DNA of 5,790 nucleotides, taken from the NCBI GenBank assembly GCA_003555415.1, contig PWHX01000041.1, positions 1-5,790 on the forward strand, in the 5' to 3' direction. The stretch is from Syntrophomonadaceae bacterium. Lineage in GTDB: Bacteria; Bacillota; Dethiobacteria; SKNC01. The notes below the pieces were generated by a model. That model made no database searches. It was given only the letters and a program-made list of their open reading frames with translations, and was not told the origin of the DNA. Numbering within the stretch: the first letter of the stretch is position 1; each line of letters opens with the position of its first letter. A program made the translations under genes and the position numbers. Below, in pieces: positions 1 through 5,689 of the stretch.

Positions 1-17
1 CAGGGTGAGAATCCCTG
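1..17 (+). other. Short hairpin in the leader of the PocR kinase gene; weak resemblance to a cobalamin-riboswitch core
   Basis: A perfect 5-bp inverted repeat, CAGGG and CCCTG, encloses the 7-base loop TGAGAAT and is followed at once by CGGT. The pattern GGTGAGAATCC then GCGGT recalls the L5/P6 part of cobalamin riboswitches. The usual following CCGC-CACTG segment and the B12 box are not recognisable in the next 90 bases, and the window starts at the hairpin, so the rest of any aptamer cannot be seen. It may be a riboswitch fragment, an unrelated hairpin, or the 3' end of an upstream gene. Confidence 0.25.
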
Positions 18-45
18 CGGTATGTCATCTTTTCTTGGTTCGATG

Positions 46-74
46 GCGACTTTCAGATTTGTGTAGATTATAGT
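46..74 (+). promoter_or_regulatory. Weak candidate promoter for the PocR hybrid kinase gene
   Basis: A -10-like TATAGT (69-74, 5 of 6 to consensus) lies 17 bases after GCGACT (46-51), which matches only 3 of 6 bases of a -35 element. It would give a leader of about 30 bases before the start at 113. The poor -35 means this is only a candidate; transcription could equally begin upstream of the window. Confidence 0.22.
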
Positions 75-112
75 AACCAGGTTAAATAAACAGCTCTTAA
101 TGAAAGGGATAA

Positions 113-1783
113 ATGATGAAATGCAAATTTTCGGACCTTGTAAATATAGAAGGGCTAGAAAAACTTATGACCAGCTTTAATAAAGCTACAGGTATTGCCT
201 GCTCTATAATTGATTCATATGGCACAATACTCCTTAATATAGAATGGCAGGATATATGCACTAAATTTCATAGAGCGCATCCTGAAACAGAGCATAGGTG
301 TAAAAAAAGCGACGCCTATATCTCACCTTCTCGTGAAGAAAATTTTGTGATATATAAATGTGCAAATGGCCTCATTAATGCAGCAGCCCCCATCGTCATA
401 GGAGGGGAACATTTAGCGACTGTTTTTGTGGGGCAGTTTTTATTTGAACCCCCAGATGTTGAATATTTTAAAAATCAGGCTCTAAAGTATGGTTTTAACG
501 TTAATGAATATTTAGAGGCCCTTAATAAAGTGCCTGTTTTCTCAAAGGAAGAAATCTACAATGTCATAACATACTATACTGAACTAGCCAAATTCCTGGG
601 TGAGGTTGGCTTTAATAATCTAAAACAACTGGAATTAATGCAGGAAGAACTATTTAAAGCCAGTAAACTTGAATCTATTGGCCTTCTGGCCGGAGGAACT
701 GCCCATGATTTTAATAATCTCCTTGCAGTAGTAATGGGAAACATATCTATATCCTTAAAAGAGCTTAACCAGGAAGATAAGGTTTTTAAAAGATTAAAAA
801 AAGCAGAAAAGGCCATCCAACAGGCAACAGACTTAACCAGACAGCTGCAAACTTTCGCTAAGGGTGGGGTTCCAGTTAAAAAAACATCTTCAATTGAAGA
901 ATTAATTCGGGAAATCACCTCATTTGCTTTATGCGGTTCAAATGTCCATTGTATATTTTCTTTTCCTGAAGACCTTTCTTATGTTGACATTAATGAGGGG
1001 CAGATTAGTCAGGTTGTACATAATATAATTATTAATGCTGTCCAGGCCATGCCTGAGGGGGGCACTATAAGTATAAGCGCAGAAAATGTTGATTTTGGTG
1101 AGAAAAAGAAAAATTTTGCATGTCCTATGGAGAAAGGTCCGTATGTAAAGTTGATGATTCAAGACAATGGAACAGGCATTTCGGAAAAAAATATTAGAAA
1201 AGTATTTGATCCTTTTTTCTCTACTAAAGCAGAGGGAACTGGTATGGGCCTGGCTACTTCCTATTCCATAGTTAAAAGACACGGTGGTTATATAGATGTT
1301 AACTCCCAGACTGGACTGGGGACAACCTTCTATATTTATCTTCCCGCTTCATCGGAAGAAGCTATTGTAACAAAAAAAGAAGATAGAATAATAGTTAGAG
1401 GCATTGGCAGAATTTTAGTAATGGATGATGATGAATCAGTAAGAAATATTGCAGGTGAAATGGCCACTTCCCTTGGATATGAGGTTAAATTTGCACATAA
1501 CGGGCAAGAAGCAGTCCTTATGTACAAAATTGCACTGGAAAATAATGATGCCTATGACGCAGTTATTTTGGATTTAACTGTTCCCGGGGGTATGGGGGGT
1601 AAAGAAACCGCGAAAGAGATTCTTGCCATAGATAAAAACGCTAACTTAATAGTATCCAGCGGTTACTCAAAAGACCCTGTGCTTGCAGACTATGAAAAAT
1701 ACGGTTTTAAAGCTATCATTGCTAAACCTTATAAAATTGAAGAACTAAGTAAAGTTTTAAGTGAGGTAAAAAATAAAGAATGA
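113..1783 (+). CDS. Soluble hybrid sensor histidine kinase: PocR sensor domain, HisKA-HATPase core, C-terminal receiver
   Basis: Cytoplasmic two-component hybrid kinase of 556 residues with no membrane segment or signal peptide. Residues about 5-165 form a PocR-type sensor domain, with WxxIC near 45-49, then FH (52-53), C63, SD (66-67), C83-x-x-GL and a GGxxLATVFVGQ strand (97-108). PocR domains are proposed to bind small organic ligands such as 1,2-propanediol in PocR itself; the three cysteines could also hold a metal, which is inference. The H-box AHDFNNLL carries the predicted phospho-acceptor H198. The N-box is at 300-317, G1 DNGTGI at 351-356, the F-box at 364-372 and G2 GTGMGL at 375-380. 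The receiver (about 433-553) has acidic D438-D440, acceptor D487 and KPY at 538-540, so it looks competent. No output domain or HPt is present, so the phosphate should pass to a partner outside the window. Tandem ATGs occur at 113 and 116; an AAAGGGA Shine-Dalgarno at 103-109 suits 116 slightly better. By eye the gene is more AT-rich than the minus-strand genes. Confidence 0.95.
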   Translation: MMKCKFSDLVNIEGLEKLMTSFNKATGIACSIIDSYGTILLNIEWQDICTKFHRAHPETEHRCKKSDAYISPSREENFVIYKCANGLINAAAPIVIGGEHLATVFVGQFLFEPPDVEYFKNQALKYGFNVNEYLEALNKVPVFSKEEIYNVITYYTELAKFLGEVGFNNLKQLELMQEELFKASKLESIGLLAGGTAHDFNNLLAVVMGNISISLKELNQEDKVFKRLKKAEKAIQQATDLTRQLQTFAKGGVPVKKTSSIEELIREITSFALCGSNVHCIFSFPEDLSYVDINEGQISQVVHNIIINAVQAMPEGGTISISAENVDFGEKKKNFACPMEKGPYVKLMIQDNGTGISEKNIRKVFDPFFSTKAEGTGMGLATSYSIVKRHGGYIDVNSQTGLGTTFYIYLPASSEEAIVTKKEDRIIVRGIGRILVMDDDESVRNIAGEMATSLGYEVKFAHNGQEAVLMYKIALENNDAYDAVILDLTVPGGMGGKETAKEILAIDKNANLIVSSGYSKDPVLADYEKYGFKAIIAKPYKIEELSKVLSEVKNKE

Positions 1784-1843
1784 TGAAAAAGAGCGTGGAG
1801 ATGGAACAACCGAAGTAACTATTTTAACAAACTGGCTTTAATA

Positions 1844-1882
1844 ATAAATAGCCACGGATTTTTATAATCTGTGGCTATTTAT
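1844..1882 (+). terminator. Hairpin terminator between convergent genes, possibly bidirectional
   Basis: A 17-bp stem pairs 1844-1860 (ATAAATAGCCACGGATT) with 1866-1882 (AATCTGTGGCTATTTAT) around a 5-base loop, TTTAT. The one non-Watson-Crick position is G1856 with T1870. That is a G-U wobble in the plus-strand transcript but an A-C mismatch in the minus-strand transcript, so the hairpin is slightly better for ending the kinase mRNA. The distal end of the stem is AU-rich and a T-rich tract follows (to about 1900), but there is no uninterrupted U-run. It lies 60 bases after the kinase stop codon and 20 bases beyond the SLH gene stop codon. Confidence 0.8.
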
Positions 1883-1902
1883 CCCTTTATCCCTATTTTA
1901 AA

Positions 1903-3195
1903 TTAATCATGATATAGGTCAATCTCTACAAGATTTATTATGCTGCCGTCTTTGGCGCTTTCGGTGTACAGCTGGAGCAGGAGTTCCTCACCGGTTTCTA
2001 TCTCCTGGGGCACAGTAATCTCTGGCTCAATGTAACCCCAGTCTCCCATGGAGCCAGTAGTTATGCCGCTGTCCAGTTCTTCCCCCTGGCTGTCTAACAA
2101 ACTATACAGTACAGTGCCTTCGAATACGTTAGCAACCCCTTCTACAGTAAAGCCATCTGAGACCCCGCTATCCGGGGCCGGGGAAAAAACTTTTATGCCG
2201 TCAGATTGGGCGACAATGGGTTTAAGATAATCGACTCCTGTTATGGTAGGGACATATTCCTCTGCGCCTTCGGCAACAAAGCGCACCGGCTTGTCAGTTG
2301 CTGCAATCTCCTTTACGTCATAAGGATAGGTAAGAACCTGGAGAACAGGTTCATCCTCTGCCGGTTCAGTAAAATTAACGTTTACCACGATTTCATCATC
2401 TTTTTCAACCACCTGCGTAATCTCCACATCGTAACCGCTGGTAGGTTTCTCACCATAAGTTACCAGGAGATAAAGCGAATCATTGTACTCTCTGTCCTGG
2501 GCCAACCACATTTCGATGGAATATTCTACCCATTCTTCTATTTCAGAGGGCAGTTCTGCCTTATCTTCGGGAGTAGTGATGATGCCGGCAACTCTAAGGG
2601 AACGGACAGCCATTACAGATGCTTCTGCCCTGGTAGCTGTACCTTCAGGCTTAAAAGTATTATCGGGATATCCTTTAATTATTTCCTTATTAAAGGCCTG
2701 CAGAACACAATCATAGAACTCTGCTCCCACTTCTTCAGCATCTCCAAAGGGTAAATCTGAGTCAACCTCTTCTTCGGCGTTATCCGGTTCAAGTATACTT
2801 ACTACCATCATAGCAATTTCCTGTCTCGTAATTGGCTGGTCTGGCTCATAATTAATACCGTAAACATCAGGGTTAATAACCCCTTCAGATACTAATGCTT
2901 CAATTCTTTCTTCTGCCCAGCTACCCTCTATATCCTGGAAAGTGTCCCCTTCCATCTCCTCCAGGTCTAAAGCTCCCCACATTACTGAGGAAAACTCTGC
3001 TCTGGTTATAGTGTCCTCCGGCTTAAAGGTTCCATCCGGGTAGCCTTCAATTGCTCCTACATCAATCAACTGTCTGACTTTCTCTTCTGCCCAGTGGTCT
3101 TTTACATCAGGCAAATCTGATGCTGCTGCTAACTGGGTTAAAGACAAAACTAGAAGTGCACATATCACCAGTGAAATAATTCTTTTAAGCTTCAT
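1903..3195 (-). CDS. Secreted SLH-domain cell-surface protein with PrcB_C-like and Gmad2-like C-terminal domains
   Basis: Exported 430-residue, strongly acidic surface protein. Residues 1-25 are a signal peptide (KLKR, a hydrophobic core, cleavage after AAA). Three SLH repeats follow at about 27-76, 84-135 and 148-200, each with the family motif: TRAE at 64-67, TRQE at 123-126, TRAE at 188-191. SLH triplets bind pyruvylated secondary cell-wall polysaccharide, so the protein should sit on the wall. Residues about 241-306 (TSGYDVEI strand, charged hairpin, VLTYPYDV) resemble the PrcB C-terminal domain. Residues about 334-428 (SPAPDSGVSDGFTVEG, FEGTVLYSLLD, SAKDGSIINLVEIDL) resemble the Gmad2 immunoglobulin-like domain known from GerM-related proteins. 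No catalytic motif is visible, so a structural or binding role is likely. The start is set at 3195, not the in-frame ATG at 3228: AGGAGG sits 9 bases before it, and this gives a clean signal peptide. The gene has its own promoter although it follows the cyclase gene on the same strand. Confidence 0.93.
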   Translation of the reverse strand: MKLKRIISLVICALLVLSLTQLAAASDLPDVKDHWAEEKVRQLIDVGAIEGYPDGTFKPEDTITRAEFSSVMWGALDLEEMEGDTFQDIEGSWAEERIEALVSEGVINPDVYGINYEPDQPITRQEIAMMVVSILEPDNAEEEVDSDLPFGDAEEVGAEFYDCVLQAFNKEIIKGYPDNTFKPEGTATRAEASVMAVRSLRVAGIITTPEDKAELPSEIEEWVEYSIEMWLAQDREYNDSLYLLVTYGEKPTSGYDVEITQVVEKDDEIVVNVNFTEPAEDEPVLQVLTYPYDVKEIAATDKPVRFVAEGAEEYVPTITGVDYLKPIVAQSDGIKVFSPAPDSGVSDGFTVEGVANVFEGTVLYSLLDSQGEELDSGITTGSMGDWGYIEPEITVPQEIETGEELLLQLYTESAKDGSIINLVEIDLYHD

Positions 3196-3204
3196 TATTA
3201 ACCG

Positions 3205-3210
3205 CCTCCT
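3205..3210 (-). promoter_or_regulatory. Ribosome binding site that fixes the SLH gene start at 3195
   Basis: The minus strand reads AGGAGG here, 9 bases before the ATG at 3193-3195. The longer in-frame start at 3226-3228 lies upstream of this site and has no comparable Shine-Dalgarno. It would also fall within about 6 bases of the transcription start predicted from the promoter at 3241-3270. Translation from 3195 therefore fits both signals. Confidence 0.88.
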
Positions 3211-3240
3211 CAAATAATATTTATCCACTTTATTAGTACT

Positions 3241-3270
3241 ATTCTATGACAGATTGCAAAATTCTGTCAA
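3241..3270 (-). promoter_or_regulatory. Sigma-A-type promoter of the SLH protein gene
   Basis: On the minus strand a perfect -35 TTGACA (3265-3270) is followed, after an 18-base spacer, by -10 TAGAAT (3241-3246, 5 of 6 to consensus). The predicted transcription start is near 3234, giving a leader of about 39 bases that contains the AGGAGG site. It starts just after the stop codon of the cyclase gene (3274-3276), so the SLH gene can be expressed independently of that operon. Confidence 0.65.
3247..3269 (-). promoter_or_regulatory. Perfect inverted repeat inside the SLH promoter, putative operator
   Basis: TGACAGA (3247-3253) and TCTGTCA (3263-3269) form a perfect 7-bp inverted repeat with a 9-base spacer. 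One half-site overlaps five bases of the -35 TTGACA and the other ends one base from the -10. As a terminator for the upstream cyclase gene it is unconvincing, because the stem is short and no U-run follows on the minus strand. A repressor-binding site that blocks RNA polymerase is the better reading, but no regulator can be named. Confidence 0.42.
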
Positions 3271-3273
3271 TAA

Positions 3274-4428
3274 TTATATCGAAGATTTTTTAAATAGTTC
3301 CTTCTTTTGATACATCTCGTTTTCAGCACTGGTAAATAAACTATCAATATCCTGGTTTATATCTGTTTTTACGGCAAATCCCAGCGATATGTTGGGAGGT
3401 ATAGGCCCAAACTGGGACTCCTGGTAGCCTTTTTTTATCCTGTCAATAACTCTCTGTGCCTCCTCAAAATCAGTATTCGGGAGTAAAATTCCAAATTCGT
3501 CTCCCCCCCAGCGGGAAACAATGTCTTCTTCCCTGACAGCATTTTTTAATATCTCAGAGATTTCTATTAAAAGCTCATCTCCTTTTTTGTGCCCCAAACT
3601 ATCATTGGTCTTTTTTAAATCGTTTACATCCCCCAGTATAATGGTTAAAGGTAGCTGTCGCTGTACATTAAGCCTGGTAACCTCCTCTTCAAAATACCTT
3701 CTATTGTAAAGCCCAGTCAATGAATCATGATAACTTAAATATGTAATTTCGTCTTCCTTTTCCTGTCTTTTCTGTAGATTCATCCGCCAAATTTTTATGG
3801 AAACATACCACGAAACAACTAGTATGGCAAGACAAATAAATAATATCACAAGTAGAATAGATGTTAACCTGTCCTCGAAGGCGACTGTTTCCCGTACATG
3901 AGTATGCATGAATCCAACGAGGTTTTCCATAGACGCAGTGAGGTCAAGCTGGCTTTTTGTATAATCCCAGCTTGAAAGCAGCAGGGCTGCTCTGTCTTTC
4001 TCGCCATGGCTAATAAGGTTAAAAACCTGATCCTCTATCTTGCTAATATCCCTCAGATGGTTCTGGATATTTTCCGTTTCCTTGACGGCTTCTTCTTTGT
4101 CAATCAAAGTAGGGATTTTTTGAAGAGTATTATCTACCTCTGGCTGATGTTCATTGTACACTTCCTGCCATCTCAGGTCTCCGGTGGCCGCAGCCATACG
4201 GGCTGACATTTCCAGGCTCTTCGTATGAAACAAAAGATCCCCGGAAGCATTTTCAAGGGCCAGTTCCCTGCTTTCAAAGCTTTTGACCGTGCTATAGGAA
4301 TGAACCAGGTTCCAGGCAAGAAGCGTAATCAGGAAAACGGTAACAAAAACTGAAACAATGAACCAGGCATTGGAATAGTTTTCCTTTGCCAGTGCACTTT
4401 CAGATTTATCCTTGATTTTATATGCCAC
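3274..4428 (-). CDS. Membrane-bound diguanylate cyclase with extracellular helical sensor and GGDEF domain
   Basis: Predicted to make cyclic di-GMP from two GTP at the inner face of the membrane. The 384-residue protein has a first membrane helix at about 21-42 and an extracytoplasmic, mostly helical segment at about 43-188, resembling four-helix-bundle sensor domains. A second membrane helix at about 189-210 leads into a short coiled linker (215-232) and a GGDEF domain (about 233-380). Active-site features are intact: D267 in GDVND, NDSLGH (275-280), GD (283-284) and GGDEF (308-312). R299-x-x-D302 matches the product-inhibition I-site, so feedback control is expected. No EAL or HD-GYP domain is present. 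The start is GTG, supported by AGGAGT on the minus strand 8 bases upstream. The gene begins 29 bases after the stop of the betaine-binding lipoprotein gene with no terminator visible between, so the two are probably one transcript. The ligand of the sensor segment is not evident from sequence alone. Confidence 0.95.
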   Translation of the reverse strand: MAYKIKDKSESALAKENYSNAWFIVSVFVTVFLITLLAWNLVHSYSTVKSFESRELALENASGDLLFHTKSLEMSARMAAATGDLRWQEVYNEHQPEVDNTLQKIPTLIDKEEAVKETENIQNHLRDISKIEDQVFNLISHGEKDRAALLLSSWDYTKSQLDLTASMENLVGFMHTHVRETVAFEDRLTSILLVILFICLAILVVSWYVSIKIWRMNLQKRQEKEDEITYLSYHDSLTGLYNRRYFEEEVTRLNVQRQLPLTIILGDVNDLKKTNDSLGHKKGDELLIEISEILKNAVREEDIVSRWGGDEFGILLPNTDFEEAQRVIDRIKKGYQESQFGPIPPNISLGFAVKTDINQDIDSLFTSAENEMYQKKELFKKSSI

Positions 4429-4436
4429 TATTGTTT

Positions 4437-4442
4437 ACTCCT
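4437..4442 (-). promoter_or_regulatory. Ribosome binding site supporting the GTG start of the cyclase gene
   Basis: The minus strand reads AGGAGT, preceded by a run of A, 8 bases before the GTG at 4426-4428. No ATG lies at a suitable distance, so the rarer GTG start is well supported and may modestly lower translation relative to the upstream lipoprotein gene. Confidence 0.8.
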
Positions 4443-4457
4443 TTTTTGTAAAGTGTT

Positions 4458-5411
4458 CTATTGACTAACCCACTTGTCCACAAGAACCTCATTTTCATCT
4501 ATCCATCGCCTGGCAGCTTCTCTGGAGGTAGTATCCTCCTCCTGAATCCACAGCATAACCTGTTCCATGTCCTCCGATGTCCAGTAGAAGTTGTTTAAAA
4601 AATCGTAAACGCGGGGCATATCCTCTTCCAGGCCTTTTCTTACAATGGTGCTGATATATTCCTCGTCACCATATACATTTTTTGGCTCCTGAAGATATTT
4701 CAAATCCCACTTGGCAAATTTCCAGTGCGGATTCCAACCAGTTATGACAATCCAACGTTCTTTGTCAATAGCGTTTCCCAGTGTTGTAGCCATGGTTGAA
4801 TCGCTACCGGTGACCAGGTCAAAGTTTTGCAAGCTGTATTCTTCCATAACCTGGTTAGTTTTTGCCATGATACCGGCTTCCGGGTCAATACCGATTATTT
4901 TATCATCGAACTTTTCGGCATGTTCATTTAATTCTTCTATGGAATCTACAGGAACATAATCCGGAACAACCAGACCCATAATTGCCCCCTCCAGGTTTGG
5001 ACCCAGATTTTCCACCTGGTCTTTATGGTCTTCATAATAACCTTCATGCAGGGAAGGAAGCCAAGCAGCTACCATACCGTCCTGGTCCCCCGCTGCAACG
5101 GACTCCCACATGGAAGTTACGGTAACAGGAAGGAGTTGGCAATCGTAGCCCAGCTTTTCCTGGATAACAGTTTTTACAACGTGGGAGCTGGCAACTTCAG
5201 AGGCCCATTCCACATAAACAATTTTGACTGTTTCCTCTTTGCCGTTATGCCTTTCCTCCGGGCTGTCATCCTGGCCCGGTGAAGCTTGTTCAGGTGAACA
5301 ACCTGTTAAGGCTGCCAGTATAAAAATGATGCCCAAAAAACATATGAACAAAAAAACTCCCTTAACCCGATGACCCCGCTGAAGAATTTGAAACAACCCT
5401 GGATAAACCAT
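4458..5411 (-). CDS. Glycine betaine/proline betaine-type substrate-binding lipoprotein (OpuAC family)
   Basis: Extracytoplasmic solute-binding lipoprotein of 317 residues. A hydrophobic segment at about 18-36 ends in the lipobox LTGC, with C38 as the lipidated cysteine, followed by a polar linker (39-60). The rest matches the OpuAC-type fold: VEWASE (67-72), AAWLP (115-119), GIDPEAGIM (174-182) and the hallmark GWNPHW (225-230). Tryptophans W69, W117, W226 and W230 are candidates for the aromatic cage that holds a quaternary ammonium group in this family; which ones line the pocket is inference. The exact ligand (glycine betaine, proline betaine, choline, carnitine) cannot be read from sequence. 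AGGAGGG on the minus strand lies 9 bases before the ATG, which supports this start despite a long N-region before the hydrophobic core. Oddly, no OpuA-type ATPase or permease gene flanks it; the next gene, 29 bases downstream, is a diguanylate cyclase. It may serve a distant transporter or act as a sensor subunit. Confidence 0.94.
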   Translation of the reverse strand: MVYPGLFQILQRGHRVKGVFLFICFLGIIFILAALTGCSPEQASPGQDDSPEERHNGKEETVKIVYVEWASEVASSHVVKTVIQEKLGYDCQLLPVTVTSMWESVAAGDQDGMVAAWLPSLHEGYYEDHKDQVENLGPNLEGAIMGLVVPDYVPVDSIEELNEHAEKFDDKIIGIDPEAGIMAKTNQVMEEYSLQNFDLVTGSDSTMATTLGNAIDKERWIVITGWNPHWKFAKWDLKYLQEPKNVYGDEEYISTIVRKGLEEDMPRVYDFLNNFYWTSEDMEQVMLWIQEEDTTSREAARRWIDENEVLVDKWVSQ

Positions 5412-5458
5412 TAAAATTTCCCCTCCTAGTACAATATAGTTGTAATCAAGTTAGAGCA

Positions 5459-5487
5459 TTTATACTTATAACCCTTTTTTCTGCAAA
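5459..5487 (-). promoter_or_regulatory. Candidate promoter (proximal) of the lipoprotein-cyclase operon
   Basis: On the minus strand TTTGCA (5482-5487, 4 of 6 to the -35 consensus) precedes TATAAA (5459-5464, 5 of 6 to the -10) with a 17-base spacer. It would give a leader of about 40 bases before the ATG at 5411. The region is AT-rich, so chance matches are likely; a second candidate lies upstream at 5502-5530. Confidence 0.35.
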
Positions 5488-5493
5488 ACCACA

Positions 5494-5536
5494 ATGTGAT
5501 TAGTATAGCATAATTCCACCAGCAATACAATCACAT
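5494..5536. repeat. Long imperfect inverted repeat in the divergent intergenic region
   Basis: The left arm ATGTGATTAGTATAGC (5494-5509) matches the reverse complement of the right arm GCAATACAATCACAT (5522-5536). The outer 8 bp are perfect (ATGTGATT with AATCACAT), then one unpaired A (5502), 4 bp (GTAT with ATAC), one mismatch and a final GC pair, around a 12-base loop. The left arm also overlaps a small palindrome, CACAATGTG (5490-5498). No U-run follows on either strand, so it is not a simple terminator. It sits between two divergent genes and is best read as an operator or a structured leader element. Confidence 0.5.
5502..5530 (-). promoter_or_regulatory. Candidate promoter (distal) of the lipoprotein-cyclase operon, inside an inverted repeat
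   Basis: On the minus strand TTGTAT (5525-5530, 3 of 6) precedes TATACT (5502-5507, 5 of 6) with a 17-base spacer. Both hexamers fall within the arms of the inverted repeat at 5494-5536, so a protein bound there would block this promoter. The weak -35 keeps confidence low. Confidence 0.28.
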
Positions 5537-5689
5537 GTTCTTGCACTGTTCCAGGAAAACAATAGTGATATGAGCAATAAAAAAACAACAATCCCAGACT
5601 AGTTACTACATATTTTAGCAGGTAATAGCGACCATGTATAGAAAAGTATCCTTATTACAAATATAAATAAGTAGTGCAGGAGGTTTTCC

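Larger units (their letters stand above)
5412..5689. other. Divergent intergenic region between the lipoprotein gene and the PAS sensor gene
   Basis: This 278-base AT-rich region separates the two divergent genes. It holds the AGGAGGG site of the lipoprotein gene (5421-5427), two candidate minus-strand promoters, the inverted repeat at 5494-5536 and the AGGAGG site of the plus-strand gene (5678-5683). No convincing plus-strand promoter was found; TATAGA at 5637-5642 and TATAAA at 5662-5667 are -10-like, but neither has an acceptable -35. No open frame with a ribosome binding site is seen in it. Confidence 0.6.

Noticed and set aside
1..17. The TGA at 6-8 as a selenocysteine codon with the local hairpin as its SECIS.
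   Set aside because: The TGA lies in the loop of the hairpin; bacterial SECIS elements form just downstream of the codon. No known selenoprotein context is recognisable.
34..55. GGTTCGATGG, reminiscent of a tRNA T-loop.
   Set aside because: The flanks do not pair into a T-stem, and no acceptor, D or anticodon arm is visible.
574..1282. Two 114-codon frames on the minus strand, antisense to the kinase gene.
   Set aside because: The plus-strand frame carries all histidine kinase motifs; the minus-strand frames have no recognisable domain and are shadows.
1780..1818. A 12-codon reading frame (MMKKSVEMEQPK) overlapping the kinase stop codon as ATGA, with GAGGT 12 bases upstream.
   Set aside because: Very short, with a poorly spaced ribosome binding site and no recognisable product. 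ATGA overlaps occur by chance in AT-rich sequence.
2206..2754. A 182-codon open frame on the plus strand.
   Set aside because: Lies entirely antisense to the SLH gene, which has a signal peptide, three SLH motifs, a promoter and a Shine-Dalgarno. The plus-strand translation shows no domain pattern.
3247..3269. The inverted repeat after the cyclase stop codon as an intrinsic terminator.
   Set aside because: The stem is only 7 bp with a 9-base loop and is followed on the minus strand by TAGAATAG rather than a U-run. It overlaps a good promoter, so an operator is more likely.
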